Source: Brachionus manjavacas (lineage: Eukaryota > Rotifera > Eurotatoria > Ploima > Brachionidae). Taken from it: DNA of 64,000 nt. The stretch covers positions 806,001 through 870,000 of the forward strand of contig JAHQIY010000023.1 of the NCBI GenBank assembly GCA_019054805.1, given 5' to 3'. The notes under the pieces were generated by a model. That model saw only the letters and a list, made by a program, of their open reading frames with translations, was not told where the DNA came from and ran no database searches. Position numbers and translations under genes: made by a program. Shown one piece after another: positions 31,936 to 44,439 of this stretch. How positions within the stretch are numbered: position 1 is the first letter of the stretch; each line of letters begins with the position of its first letter.

Positions 31936-34640
31936 TTTTATTGATTTTAAAAGTAGAAAACCTAATGTTTTTTAGCATTTTATACAGCAATTGCGATAAA
32001 TTTATCACGAGAATTTCTTATCTCTATTAGGTTGAATCACAAAATTTTGAAATTTTAAAATTTTCTTACCTAGTGAAAAATCTTGTGTTTTCAATTACTC
32101 GTCGTTGGCAACTGATTTCTTATTACTGAATATACAAAATAATTATTATCTAAAAAAAATTTTTTTCAAGAAAAATTAATTTTATTTGCTAATTTATTAA
32201 AATAGATGATAAGCAAAAATGAAATGACATAAGACTGGATTAGTAAGGTCATTTAAAAAGGCTATTTTAGGGCACACGCATTCATTTCTGTTTCTTTAAA
32301 ATTAGATATTTGGTGAGTTGAACAAAATGATAAGCTGATTTATGAACGCAATCTAAGATCAAAAAAACGCAAATAGCTCTAATTAAAGTTTAACTAGCTC
32401 GGAGTAAAAATTCATTAAATAATTGGCACAATAGGCAAACTAATTCTTATAGCTTATATAATCGAAAAGACGCGTTTGCTAACAAAATGTTTAGGAAAAC
32501 TGACATCGATTTATGGTTGCTGTCGTTTGAGTGCCTCTAGAATTTGAGATTATAATTTAATGAAAAATTTCGCTTCTTCATCTAATAAATTATGAATTAA
32601 TTCAGATGCAGCTAGCAGTTGTAAGTGCAAATTTTGAAACGCATAATTTAGAATAAATTATCAAAATATGTGCAGTTGTGCATGTGCAAATCTTTGCGAC
32701 CTAATTTGAATGAGACGCATGGGAATTTTTTGTATTTTTCTATTTATCTACTAATAAAATTTAGTTGAATTTTAATTTTCTAAATAGACTAATTTTTATT
32801 TCAAATCTAGAGTTTTGTTTTTGACGCGAATTTTTCAACAAATTTTGTGAATGAATTTTCGAGTAAAAAAACAAAACTAAAATGGAATTTTGAGAAAGAC
32901 ATCCATAATTAAAAATGTGAGAATCGTTTGAAATTAGTTTGCTCTGACAAATTATTAAAATGAACAATGAGGTTTTGCTATTTACAAAAAAAAAGTCACC
33001 AAAAATTCTATTCTTTGTAATCTTGACTTTTCTTTCATCCCATCATACTTTGTATTAGAAAATTTTTTTCAAAAAAATAAAAAAAATAATTATTTTTTCT
33101 GTTCATTGGCGATGCACATAACTCTAAAAATAAAATCTCATTCGCGTTAAATCTAGGTTTAAGATCGCTTGATCTAAGTATTATTCAAAAATACAAGAAT
33201 ATTTATCGCCTTTAGACATAATTAAACTAATTTTGTTTTTTGTATTCAAATTCTTAGCTTTTAACAACTCTGTAATTTATTGTTTAGAATCTCTGAAAAT
33301 ATTTAGATCATGAACCATTTTTAACAATGAATATGAATAAACTAGCAAACAAACTATCAGGAAATAAATTCAAACTAGATGATTTAACTTTGACGAATTT
33401 TTGCGGAGATTGTAAAACTTATTAAATTAACTTTTTACTAGAATTTTAGAAATCTTTGCAAATCATTGCATCAGTATTAAATTAGTCTTTATTACTTAGC
33501 TCTATAGCAATGATAGCAATTACAATTGACTACACTTGACGCTTTTTAAGATTGAATTTAACAGTAAAACATTTATCATCTATTTTATTAATTGAAATTA
33601 AATTGAGCAAAATAAAAAGAAGGGAAAAATAATAACTACTTAGAAAAGTAAAGTTAAAAATCTTTGATTTTAGTTGTCAATTATTTGCTTACAATTAAAA
33701 AATTTAAATATCACATGAATAAAAATTAGTTACAACATAGAATACAAGTCTTTGCAAAATCACATAAGTTACAAGTAAAAAAAGATAAATCTACAATTAT
33801 CTAGAAAATTCCTTAGTAAAAAAGTCAATAAAAATATTAAAGATACGGAAAAAGTTTCGTTTATTTTCTATTTTATGTTTAATCAGTGTCACAACATATT
33901 CAATAAACTGTAGCTGTTGGCAGAATGAGGAATTTTTCAGAACAATATGCAGAATATTTATAAAAATTGTCCTGAAGGTGCTACAAACACATGTTTACTT
34001 AATACTTAATACTGGAACTTTATACTGTTATTATGAAGCGCAGATTTTAATGGAATTTTTTTCAGCTTTATCAGCCTTAAATTTATTAATAGGATCTTCA
34101 GAACAAAGTTTTAAAATAATTTGGCCTTTTATTCATGCTCTGATCCTCCTATTTTCATTATCATAATTTGGTGAAAAAAAATGAGAAAATAAACTTTAGT
34201 TAGTCAAGTTTTTTAAGAACAAAAGAGAACAGAATGAAGAAAAAAAAACTAGTGTAAAATAAAATGAAAAACTATCTTAATAAATATCTATTTGAATTTT
34301 ATTCCTAAAAAAGATTCTACAGAAATTCTCCTATTTTATGAAAAAAGCATTAAATATGGTCAATAACTTACTTTTTAATCTGAAAAAATTCAAGTATCTT
34401 TTTAACTTTTATTCCTAAAAAAAATTTTACTGATATTTTCTAATTTTTGCTCATTCAAAAAAAATAATCTGAAAACAAGTTTTAAATTTTTTTTTGATCA
34501 TAAGTCTCGACAAAAAAATGCTTATTCGCTTTTTTGACATTTTGTTCATATTTTATTATTTTATTACGCACATGACAAGGCGTCCCGTTTGGATATTTTT
34601 TAAAAACACTTTTGAGCTCAATCCTAGCTTTTTGAAACAT
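31936..34640. other. AT-rich intergenic region
   Basis: No gene or clear repeat is seen over 2.7 kb. Small frames at 32761-32967, 33978-34166 and 34494-34697 have low-complexity composition and no family resemblance. Confidence 0.5.
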
Positions 34641-34643
34641 TTT

Positions 34644-34860
34644 TGTATTTATTTATTTATTTGTTTTCTGTGCCGAGCTAGAGCTCCTTCAAAATAAAAA
34701 AAAATATAAAGTAAATAAGCTAAAAAAATGTAAAGAAAGTTAGTTTGTGTAATAGGTTGTATTGAAATAGGTTGTTACATGTGACACATGTTTACATAGT
34801 TGAAGCTTCATTAAAAAAAAGAGGAAATAGTAAGGTAGCAATTACACGATGGAGTTGGGT
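34644..34860 (-). repeat. LINE C 3' end, truncated copy
   Basis: Read on the minus strand it ends with GAAGGAGCTCTAGCTCGG, then CACAGAAAACAAATAAATAA, i.e. an AAAT tail. It is about 217 bp and closely matches 34984-35204, which belongs to the LINE C fragment at 35.2 kb. It is a 5'-truncated second insertion of the same family. Confidence 0.8.
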
Positions 34861-34983
34861 ATTCAATATTTGGAAAAGATTATTATTTTAATACCTAATG
34901 AGCAATGACTAAAACTCATTTAATTTGAATGCTTTTTAGTTAGGAACTAATAAACTAAAAGTGATCAGAATCATTATTACTCG

Positions 34984-35640
34984 ATTTATTTATTTATTTG
35001 TTTTCTGTACCAAGCTAGAGCTCCTTCAGAATAAATTAAAAAAAAAATCAAAATCAAAATAAAGTAAATAAGCTAAAATAAAATGAAAGTTAAGAAGACA
35101 TGTATTGAAATAGATTGTTACATGTGACAGATGTTTACATAGTTGAAGCTTTAGGGAAAAAAAGAGGAAATAGTAAGGTAGCAATTACACGATGGAGTTG
35201 GGTTATGTTTTGCATAATTCGATAAATCTTGATTCGAAGCCTTCTTTGTATTCCTCCACCAGTCTTCAACCAGTGGAACAGAATGACTCAGTCCTATCCC
35301 AACATATCTCTCACTCAACTCAAAAAGCCGATTCGAGACTGTTAGTAATTTATATAGATCCGACTGAGGATTTTTATTTCTTAGTGTTTTTTGAGTAAGA
35401 TCCCATTTTTTGTTTGACAATATCTTAATAATATTTAGCCTTTTATTGCAGCGTTCTTTTATTTCGTCAACTAGTATATTAAAATTTAGCTTAGAATCAA
35501 ATTTAATACCGAGAAACTTGATTTCTTTTTGGCTCAGTATTCTGTTTCCATAAATTAGTAATCTTTGTCATTTAATGTCACTGAATTATTCGTTTCTTTC
35601 TGAATCATTGACACTTTCAGTATCAACTTCATTTTGGCAG
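34984..35640 (-). pseudogene. LINE C fragment, RT C-terminus plus 3' UTR and AAAT tail
   Basis: On the minus strand, 35640-35151 encodes MKLILKVSMIQKETNNS, then IKFLGIKFDSKLNFN, ERCNKRLNIIKILSNKKWD, NPQSDLYKLLTVSNRLF and HSVPLVEDWW in at most two frames. These are post-catalytic blocks of a Jockey-like or RTE-like LINE. The 3' UTR follows to 34984 and ends with the AAAT repeat. This links the dispersed GAAGGAGC...CAGAAAACAAATAAAT repeat to a specific LINE. Confidence 0.75.
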
Positions 35641-36429
35641 TTTGATTTAGAATCGATTAAGTGTTAAAAGCGGAAAAAAAGAAACTATTATGCAAAAAAT
35701 AATTTCTTGTCATGTGATAGTTGGCTCTAATCATCAAAAAGCAAAAAATAATAAACAACCGTGTCAAACACAAACTAGAACAAACTGTTTAATGTCTTTT
35801 CTTGAAACTGAAAATTTTGGAATACATAAATAGCTAAACGTAGGTCGGATCTGAGAACAGCCAAATTTCTTGGAAAATACATTGAATGCAAAATGGATCA
35901 CAGACTCATTTAAACAAGGAATCGAAATTGATTTATCAACAATTATTAAAGATTCAGCAGATGTAGTTTGAAAATAAAAGTTCAATATTAACATTTTTTT
36001 TAATACATCATATATTAAAAATAAATGTAATGGATAAAACGTTATAAGTTATAATGTTTTATCTATTACGTTTTTAATAAGCTTTTTCATCGATTTTTAA
36101 GTGAAAATCTCATCCAATATTAAAATTTTTTATGCAATGTTATACATCATTATCATCAATGTAATGCGACAGAGGCTCCCAAATCGTTTTTGTATTTGGT
36201 ATATGAAGATTACGTCCTGACTGTTCGCACTTTTCAAAATTGATTTGCTCGATTCAAAGTTGAAGATATCTACTTCAATAACAAATAATCAAAATAAAAA
36301 TCATTGAAATTAAATAATCAAAAAAATCAAAAAATCTAGATATAATATAATTTTTTTTTATAAGATGCTCATTGAAAATAATTGGACAATGGACAGTTAA
36401 TTGGCGAAACAGAACTTTTATTGCAATTA
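35641..36429. other. AT-rich spacer
   Basis: The frames at 35764-35994 and 36275-36460 (minus) resemble no family and are not called. Nothing else is seen. Confidence 0.45.
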
Positions 36430-37283
36430 CAGTGATGCTATGATACCTTGAATTCACCATATTTACCGTAAAATATGGTAATCTAAAAAAGGGTATTTTT
36501 CGTAAAATAACGATAATTATCGTAAATTACCGATAATTATTGTAAAATTCAGTGAAAAAAAAAAATTCCAAAATTTCTCGAAAAAAACCGTTTTTCATGA
36601 AAAAAAATTTTTTTTTAATTTTTAAAAAAGGAAAAAATTAAAATTTGATTGAATTTTTTGACCAAAATTTACTTAAATTTCGGTAAATTTTTGTAAAAAA
36701 GGCAAAAAATGGTAAAAAAACAACAAAAGCTGCTGTTCGTGAAAATTGAAAGAAATGGTGACTGGTGAAATCATTAAATTCTGATTGTATATCTTTTTTT
36801 TTATACAGCTCTATATATATTATTTTTGATAGTTTCTGTATTTAATAAAATAATTTAATATGTTAGTACTTAAATATTTAAATATTAATTTTCATAGTTT
36901 GTTTAAAAAAAATTGAATGTAATAATAAAAAATCCATTTTTCCTTTTTTGTTGATTTTTTACCATTTTTTGCCTTTTTTACAAAAATTTACCGAAATTTA
37001 AGTAAATTTTGCTCAAAAAATTCAATCAAATTTTAATTTTTTCCTTTTTTAAAAATTAAAAAAAAAATTTTTTTTCATGAAAATCGGTTTTTTTCGAGAA
37101 ATTTTGGATTTTTTTTTTCACTGAATTTTACAATAATTATCGGTAATTTACGATAATTATCGTTATTTTACGAAAAATACCCTTTTTTAGATTACCATAT
37201 TTTACGGTAAATATGGTAAAATATCGTGAATTTACCATAATTTACGTAAAATATGGTCAATTCAAGGTATCGTAGCAGCACTG
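36430..37283. mobile_element. Fold-back element with arms of about 300 bp
   Basis: The ends read CAGTGATGCTATGATACCTT (36430) and, on the other strand, CAGTGCTGCTACGATACCTT (37283). The arms then pair over almost their whole length: AAAAAAGGGTATTTTTCG, AACGATAATTATCG, and a purine/pyrimidine stretch including AATTTCGGTAAATTTTTGT are mirrored at 36945-37270. The loop at about 36746-36935 is AT-rich. The total is 854 bp without an ORF. CAGTG termini would suit a hAT-type origin, but the flanking 8-mers do not match. Confidence 0.85.
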
Positions 37284-37590
37284 TATAGCAAAAAAGCTGA
37301 ATGCAAAAAAAATCTCACGATCATGTTAAGTAATAAAAATGACTGGAAAAAATGCTTTGACTTTAGTTAAGAGTTAGGCGGAAATTTTCGTGATCTTCCG
37401 TAAAATATAATTTAAATGAAAAAACACGAAAATCAACGTGATTAATTTGAAAAACTGGAGAAAAAATTGACTTTGGGATCTCAGAACTTCGAGTCATCAA
37501 GATTAAGACAATTTAATACTTTAAGAATTTTCTAGTAATGATATTCATCGTTAAAAAATTTGAAAAATTTTTCGATTGAAAAAAAAAAAA

Positions 37591-37645
37591 TAAAAGTCTT
37601 TGACTTGGACTTGACTTGAGATTTGTGACTTTTAAAAAACCCTGC
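37591..37645. repeat. GTCAAGTC-type short repeat
   Basis: The words GTCTTTGACTTGGACTTGAC and TTGAGATTTGTGACTT form a small array of the motif GACTT. A related array lies at 62560-62632 (AAGTCAAGTCATGACTTTGAC). They may be ends of one repeat family. Confidence 0.4.
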
Positions 37646-37724
37646 TAACACGGCAACAAAAATCAATAGGTCGACCTTAATCAAGCGCCATTACCTACTC
37701 AGAAACGCTAAATTCATGGAAAAA

Positions 37725-38175
37725 AGGACATACTTTGTGTTTGGTTGGATCAGAAGGGTATCCTTTATTTTGAGCCACTACAACCTAAGCAAACGATAAC
37801 CGCAGACCTTTAATCATAGCAATCGATAAACTTAAGCCACGCTTTGGAAACAAAATGGCCACACAGAGCTAAAGGAGAGCGAAAAGAGATTCTTTTACAT
37901 GTCAAAGCTATGCCACATTTTGCAAAAACGACTCATAACATGATAGAGAACCTAGACTGCGAAGTCTTATCTCAACCAGCTTATACACCAGACTTGTCTC
38001 CTTCATATTACCATTTTTTCCGATCTATTCAACTCTTCCTCAGTGAAAAAAGTTACCCAGACTTGGAGGAAATTAAAAAATAAATCAATTAAATTTTCAT
38101 CTCAAAATCAGTAAGCTTATTAATCGAGCGAGGGATCAAAACGCTGTTAGAATGATGTTTATTTCTAGCTAAGGA
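37725..38175 (+). pseudogene. Mariner transposase fragment, catalytically dead
   Basis: The plus-strand frame reads ILCVWLDQKGILYFEPLQPK, then KWPHRAKGERKEILLH, PHFAKTTHNMIENLDCEVLS, and QPAYTPDLSPSYYHFFRSIQ, the second half of a DD34D mariner transposase. Two in-frame stops occur between 37812 and 37818. The HDNARPH motif is HVKAMPH and the third acid in APSDYH is a tyrosine (SPSYYH), so both visible catalytic Asp residues are lost. No inverted ends were found. Confidence 0.88.
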
Positions 38176-39091
38176 AATTATTTTAATGACTAATTATATT
38201 TTATTTTATTTTTTATGAATAAATAGTCTCGATAAAAACGAAAAAACTTGTAGATTTCAAGCTTTTTTTTTCTAAATATCTTTTACAAGAAATATTAATC
38301 CAATAATTTGACTGAAAGAAGGAACTTTGATCAGTCCAAAACAGTAAGAGAGATTTTTGCCAAAATTTTCTATTTAAATTGTGCTAATTTTAAATAAAAA
38401 ATTTTTTTTTTGATGATTTCAAAAGAATATACTGTCATAGAAACAACAAATTCTTTAACAATTTTTTTTTGATATTTAAATTAATATTGGCTAATTTTCA
38501 ATTTTTTTGCTGCCCAACACTTTGACCAAATTTTTGTTTGTCCAAAGTCTTTTTTGAAAGAATTTTTTTTATCTAACTTGACTTAATAATTTACATCTAA
38601 AAGATGAGATGAAAAAATAATGCTGAAAGCAAAATTTTCCCATTACATCAAAATACCATAGGCTCGAAATTTGTATGCGAAAGTTAACTTAATTAATGTC
38701 AAGTGATTGAGCATAAAAAAGAGGGTGCTAGTAAAGCTAGATCTAAAAAGTCTTTAACAAGACACATTCATAGGTTTCTTTAGAGTTAAATTATCATTAA
38801 AAATTTTGAAATATTTTATGTTTCAAAAAGAAAATTTTTCTACTATTCATAAACTCGAAGCCGAATGAAGCTTGTTTGGAAAAATAGTTGGAGAAAGAAA
38901 GAGAGAAAAAGAAAGAGAGAGAGAAAATCGCTAGTATTTCAGCTCATCAAGTTATATTAGCAATTGGAAACTAGAAGGGGCTTTTAAACCAAGCATAACA
39001 TTATTTATGTCTATATACTAGTTGTTCGCCTAAAACTTCATACTAATTTTGAGAATTTATTATTTTGTATTTAGATCTTTTATAGAAGAAC
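38176..39091. other. AT-rich 5' flank of CAB39
   Basis: This region should hold the CAB39 promoter. A GA-rich tract, GAAAGAGAGAAAAAGAAAGAG, lies at about 38892-38925; such tracts are common near promoters but nothing more specific can be said. Confidence 0.4.
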
Positions 39092-40307
39092 ATGTTTCTA
39101 TTCGGCAGAACTAAAACACCTCAAGAATTAGTTCGCACTCTGAAGGAGCTTCTTTTACAATTGGAGAAGGGCGAGAAAAAATATGAAAAAGTAAGCTCTG
39201 AATGATCACGGGCACTCATTCCTCAATTCTAGTTGTCATTTAAAGATTGCTGAAGACGTTACCAAATGTCTGAGCGGAATAAAAAATATCCTTTACGGAA
39301 CAAACGACCAGGATCCACAAACGGAGGTGATCGCTCAATTGGCACAAGAAATCTATAACACAAATCTAATCAGAATCATGATTGACAACATTGTCCGAGT
39401 TGATTTCGAAGGAAAAAAGGACATAGCATCTATTTTTAATAATTTGTTGAGACGTCAAATTGGCAATCGGTCGCCTACTGTGGATCATATAGCAAGCAGG
39501 CCTGAGGTTTTGTCCAAACTTATTCACGGGTATTATTTAATTACTTTTTGCTGTTGTTGCTGTTGTTGTTAACTCTAGGCTAATGATCAACAAAAAGATA
39601 ATCTATTTTTCTAAGCTACGAAGTGCAGGACATAGCACTCAATTGTGGTATGATGCTGCGCGAATGCTGCAGACACGAAGAGCTCACAAAGCTGGTTTTG
39701 AACTCGGATCAATTCTACAAGTTTTTTGACTATGTCGAGCTATCCACGTTCGACATAGCGTCCGATGCTTTTTTGACATTTAGAGTACGACTTCATTTGC
39801 ACTTTAAACAAAAAGAGAAAAAGAGAATTTTTTATTTTTTTTAACCTTTTTTTTTACCTCTAGGATTTACTGACAAAACACAAAACGCTCAACGCAGCAT
39901 TTCTGGAACAAAATTACGACAAGTTTTTTGAACATTATCAAAAGCTTCTCCATTCGGACAACTATGTCACAAGACGCCAATCGCTCAAATTGCTCGGTGA
40001 ACTTCTCCTAGACAGATACAATTTCACCGTAATGACTCGATACATCAGCAACCCGGACAATCTAAAGCTCATGATGAACATGTTAAGAGAAAAAAGCCGC
40101 AATATCCAATTCGAAGCATTTCATGTATTCAAAGTTTTTGTTGCCAACCCCAACAAGCCCAAGCCAATAACAGACATTTTGTTGCGTAATAGAGAAAAGT
40201 TGATTGAGTTTTTGTCCAATTTTCACTCGGACCGGAGTGAAGACGAACAATTCAATGACGAAAAAGCCTATTTGATCAAACAAATCAAAGAGTTAAAGGA
40301 AGTTTAG
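39092..40307 (+). CDS. CAB39: CAB39/MO25 scaffold of the LKB1-STRAD kinase complex
   Basis: Four exons join in frame: 39092-39190, 39246-39529, 39616-39784 and 39864-40307, giving 331 aa (human 341). The Mo25 fold is recognisable throughout: [90 protein letters not shown] and [22 protein letters not shown]25 binds the C-terminal WEF motif of STRAD and locks LKB1 in its active state; it also activates SPAK/OSR1 and MST kinases. Introns are 55, 86 and 79 nt. The second intron contains a TGTTGC tract that makes a spurious poly-Cys reading. The first acceptor is TTTAAAG rather than the more upstream TTCTAG, because only the former keeps the frame. Confidence 0.96.
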
Positions 40308-40403
40308 TAGATTTTGGCCGAAATTCTAAATTTGTCAATGTCACTTCGCCAAATTAAACAAAATGGATTTTTTATTTATTAAGAACCGTTTTAGAATTTT
40401 AAT

Positions 40404-40409
40404 AATAAA
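40404..40409 (+). promoter_or_regulatory. Polyadenylation signal of CAB39
   Basis: AATAAA lies about 97 nt after the stop and is the first hexamer of this form in the 3' flank; cleavage near 40430 is plausible. Confidence 0.45.
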
Positions 40410-41517
40410 TTTTGGTGCATTGATTGATATTGATTTTTGCGTCCACAAAGCCACTTTGGACTAACTTTTTCGTTTCTTGTGCTTAATAATTCTTATTCAA
40501 CACTTAGGTTCCTTCGCAATTTGCTCTCGTTAAATAAATTCTATTTTTTATAAAATTTAAGAAACAAATCAGTCGATGATTTTAAAACCAACTTCGTTTT
40601 TTGAATAAAATTTTTCAAATTTTCATTTATTTGTACTTTTTTTATTTCCTTATTTTCACTTCAAAAATTTCTAAATGGCATCTAAATGATTTAGAGTGAA
40701 TAAATGCAATAGAAGTTTTCTTTTATTCTCTAGGTTTTGTGAAGTTCAGTGCAAAAAAATTGAAAAACTATTTTTTTCTAAATTAGTTCTATATCAAATA
40801 GCAATTAAAATTTTTTGATTTTCCTTCTAAATAATTGTTAAATTAAATTAGCAATAATTAAAATAGCTATAAAAAAAATCAATTTTGAATTTTTCAATTT
40901 TTTGTATTTAAAGAGTATGTTGAATAAGCATTCACTGGTTTATTCTTATTCAGAAAAAGAAAAAAACGTTAATTGATTTATGTTTACTTTTGAAGAATTA
41001 GTTTTCATTAATTTAAATTTTTTTATTTATTAAAAATTTTAAACGACTTACTAAAGGTAGATTTCTTTACATAATAGTAAAATTTTTTCGTTGAATAATA
41101 TTTATTATAAATTATTTTAAATTTTTTCTAATTTGTGAACTGCTTATTTTTATTTTCAAATTTTGTAGAATTCGAAGAAACTTAACTTTTTTTTTTTCTT
41201 ATTTGTAATTTTGTATTTTGCCAATGAGGCCTAAATCAATAAAGTCATATATTTTTCACCGTACCTAATTTGTTCTAAACATATCTAATTTATTTTTTTG
41301 GTAACTAAAGTATCTAAATTAATTTATCAATATTAAAATTTATTTTTTATTATAAAATTTTTTTTATGTAATCATATTTTTAATATCAAATATATATTTT
41401 GAATTTTTAATAAAATAAATTTTATTTAACAAATTAAAAAAGAATCAGGTACATTTAACAGGTACATGGAGCGTATAAAAATAAAAGTTTGTCTGTGAAT
41501 CAAATATAAAACATAAT
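40410..41517. other. AT-rich spacer
   Basis: No gene or repeat is recognised. Confidence 0.5.
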
Positions 41518-42288
41518 TTAAGAGTTCTTTGTACAACCTCTTGTTAATCGAGCCCTTGTTACAGGCTTAAAAGGTTCATACCTGGCGTTTCTGTTAGCTT
41601 TACGCTTAACAATATTATTTGACGTAGCATTAAGTACATTGTTAGGTGGCTGTGTTGATGAAGCTACTTGTAGTGATGGTACATCTTGTGTTTCTCGTGG
41701 CAGGTGTACCATTTTTTGGTCTTCCTCTCTTTCTTCTCTGCTCGATTGGTAAGCTGGTGGCTGGTGGCTGTGTTGATGAAGTTGATGAGTTTCATTAGTG
41801 TTTGTGTGAATGTGATTGTCATTTGAAATGTAAATATCATTATCAAAAGAATCGTTTCTTATCAAAATAAATAAAGACTTTGGGCAATCTGTGCTGCACT
41901 TATAAAAACACTTTCTGCCTTCCTCAGAAAACTATTGATTCCCTTTTGTTTGATATATTCAAAATAAACATTATTAATAATTACGAAAGAAGGAAAAATA
42001 CCTTTAAACCACTTAAATAATGATAAATCTGGATCTTCTACTAATGCATTAACAGCTAATTCGAGACTATCATATGATTTGTGTTTGATATGTTTTTGCT
42101 TTGCCACGTTTTTTCTCCATCGAGTTTGTACTAATAGATTTATTACTTTGGTCTTCATTATCCCCTTCAACACCATCAAATATTGTTAAAGCATCTATAT
42201 AGTTTCCAGAAATATTATCTGATTCATCGAGTATTAGATTATAAAATATGGTATCCATTTTTTCCAAAAAAAAAAACAACAACAACAA
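41518..42288 (-). pseudogene. Unidentified broken ORF, possibly from a transposon
   Basis: Three overlapping minus-strand frames follow each other. The first is an acidic N-terminal part from ATG 42256-42258 (MDTIFYNLILDES ... STNSMEKKRGKAKTYQ). The middle part reads KSYDSLELAVNALVEDPDLS and FKWFKGIFPSFVIINN. The C-terminal part is rich in H, N and Q, with a basic end VKRKANRNARYEP...TRARLTRG. The frames abut at 42100-42170 and at 41862, suggesting one gene of about 250 codons with two frame changes. SYDSLELAVN followed by a W-containing segment is reminiscent of MULE/FLYWCH-type proteins, but this is a weak resemblance. It could also be a real intron-containing gene whose splice sites I do not see. 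Confidence 0.35.
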
Positions 42289-44168
42289 CGATTAGAAAAT
42301 AATGTAATTTTGAATTTTTAAATATGAATGCAATTATTTAAACGTGTTTTTAAATATGACTATACACAAGTTGAAATTAAGAAAAGTTGAAAAAATAAAA
42401 TAGTATAGACATCAGTGTATTAAAACTGATACTAAATAATATTTTAGCTTCAAAAAATTAATTTTAGCACCAGAAAATAAATTTAGATACCAGAAAAATA
42501 ACTTAGAATAAATAGCTTTATTAAAAAAGATAAGATAAGTATTAAAAAAAGGGTAAAATTAAATTAAAATTTGATATACTGAAAAATACCTGCCATCAAT
42601 AAATAATAATAATAATTTAAGGCTTGTGATTGACTTAAATTAGCTATTTAAATAAAAAAAATTCCAGGTAAACTTAAGATATTTCGATAATTGCTATATT
42701 GATAACTGTTTTTTTTTAACCGCCCTCGAATGCAGCATGGTGCAACATTCTAAGTTGCGGCAACTGTAAAAATCTTCTAATGGTGTGCAAAATCTCTGCA
42801 AAATGCACTACACTCGATTAAATTCAACCTTAACCCAAAAAGATTAATAAAAATAAAAAATACTCTTTAAAAAAGGTTTTATTTTTTTTCGTTAATCTCA
42901 TTCTATGAATATTTAACTAGAAATCAAAATTTTTGAAGTAATTTTATCAAAAAAAGAAAATTTATTTTTATATTTTTGATTTTTTAAACATAATTGTAAA
43001 TTTAAAAAAAGGAAAGTTAACAGTACTAAACTTCCTTCTTATGCATTCTATTTTATTTTATTTTTTAACATCGTCGAATCGGGCGTAATTTTTTAATAAA
43101 CAAATATATATATATTGAAATTTAATTTCTGTTTAACTCTTCAAATTTAGCAGGTCTTGATATTTGTTCAACTTTGAATGTTGTCCTTGTTGCATTTGCA
43201 GAACTAAGCTTAAACCTTTAAAAAAAAGTTATTCAATTTTTTTTCATTTTTTATTCTTTTTTTGATTTTGTACTGAATTTCAAAAAACCCTTTTTTGTAG
43301 TAAACTAGCACTATAGTTGTTTTTTGTCTATTCCTACCGGCTCTTCTCCAAATACTCCATTTTTTTTGATCATCTTCCAACAAAACACCAAGTCGGCGAC
43401 TGCCAAATCTGAATTTCAATAGCTAGGCATTCAAAAAACTTTTAAAATCAAATTTTTTCCTGTCATTAATGATATTTGATCTTTGTTGGTAGCAGTAGTA
43501 GAAGTAGTAGTAGCAGCTGTGACACATACGCATGCATGTCCGGTGTACATTTTATAAAGCTTCACTATAGCGATTATTGGGCTATTAATGCATCGTTCGT
43601 TAAAATGTTGAACCAAAAAATAGTTAAATTTTTTTTTTCAATAAATTCTCTAAATCTGGATTATTATTAAAAAAATTTGTATGAGATACAATTTAAATAC
43701 TTTATTTTACGTAATATTACGTATGATTTGATAATATTACATTATTTTAGACCAAATCTCATTTAACGAAATTAGACTTTTTGGAAAATTCCATAAAATG
43801 CTAACATAAAAGAAAATTGTGTTTTTTAATCTTTTTTGGGGTTTTTTGGATTTTTTTATGATTCAAAAAATATTAGAAAAAAATAGAAAAAAATATGGTA
43901 AAAATGGGAAAAAATTTCAAAAATAAAACTTAGAATATTTGGTTTAATTTTTTGTGTTTGAATTAAAAAATGTATCCAATGTTGAAATAACATTGAAAAA
44001 GTGCCATGTTTCAAATATTTTTTTCAGTTTAAATAAAATAAAAATTTTAAATTAATATTGCAAACATCTTCATATTTGAAATTAAACTCTTTGGTGAAAT
44101 AGAATGAGTTTAATTTTGTTTGGAAATTTGAAAATAATATTGAAAATTCTTTTTTAACTTTTAAACAA
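42289..44168. other. AT-rich region with repeat ends
   Basis: At 43045-43110 the minus strand reads ACGCCCGATTCGACGATG and then an A/T run, a copy of the repeat end at 28605. At 43490-43525 the minus strand reads GTGTCACAGCTGCTACTAC, close to the 3' end of LINE B (GTGTCGCAGC ... CTACTACTAC), so a stub of that family may lie there. The frame at 43210-43419 is not recognised. Confidence 0.4.
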
Positions 44169-44216
44169 ACCATTTATTTATTTTCCGAGCAAATGCTCCT
44201 TCAGAATAAAAACATA
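44169..44216 (-). repeat. LINE C-type 3' end stub
   Basis: On the minus strand: TTCTGAAGGAGCATTTGCTC followed by GGAAAATAAATAAATGG, matching the LINE C terminus at 34984-35035. Confidence 0.65.
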
Positions 44217-44439
44217 TGAAAAAACTAAAAATAAAGTTAAATAAAATAAAATAAAAAATAGGAAAAAAAAAGAAAAATAATTCATTCAGATTTAAGCTTA
44301 TATTCAGTCGTTGAAAAACTGGGTCTAGTCGGTTAGGTGAACCATAGTTCGCTTATTATTCTATTAGTAATAGAATGCCTAATTCTCGAAACTGATATAA
44401 AAATTAGTTTATGATTATTTTATTTTTAATTTGAAGGAG

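Noticed and set aside
39327-39572. CAB39 reading ending in seven cysteines
   Set aside because: The cysteines are a TGTTGC tract inside intron 2; splicing at 39529 to 39616 gives the conserved [12 protein letters not shown].
43476-43670. Serine-rich frame over AGTAGTAG repeats
   Set aside because: It is a simple-repeat artefact; the minus strand reading as a LINE B-like 3' end explains it better.
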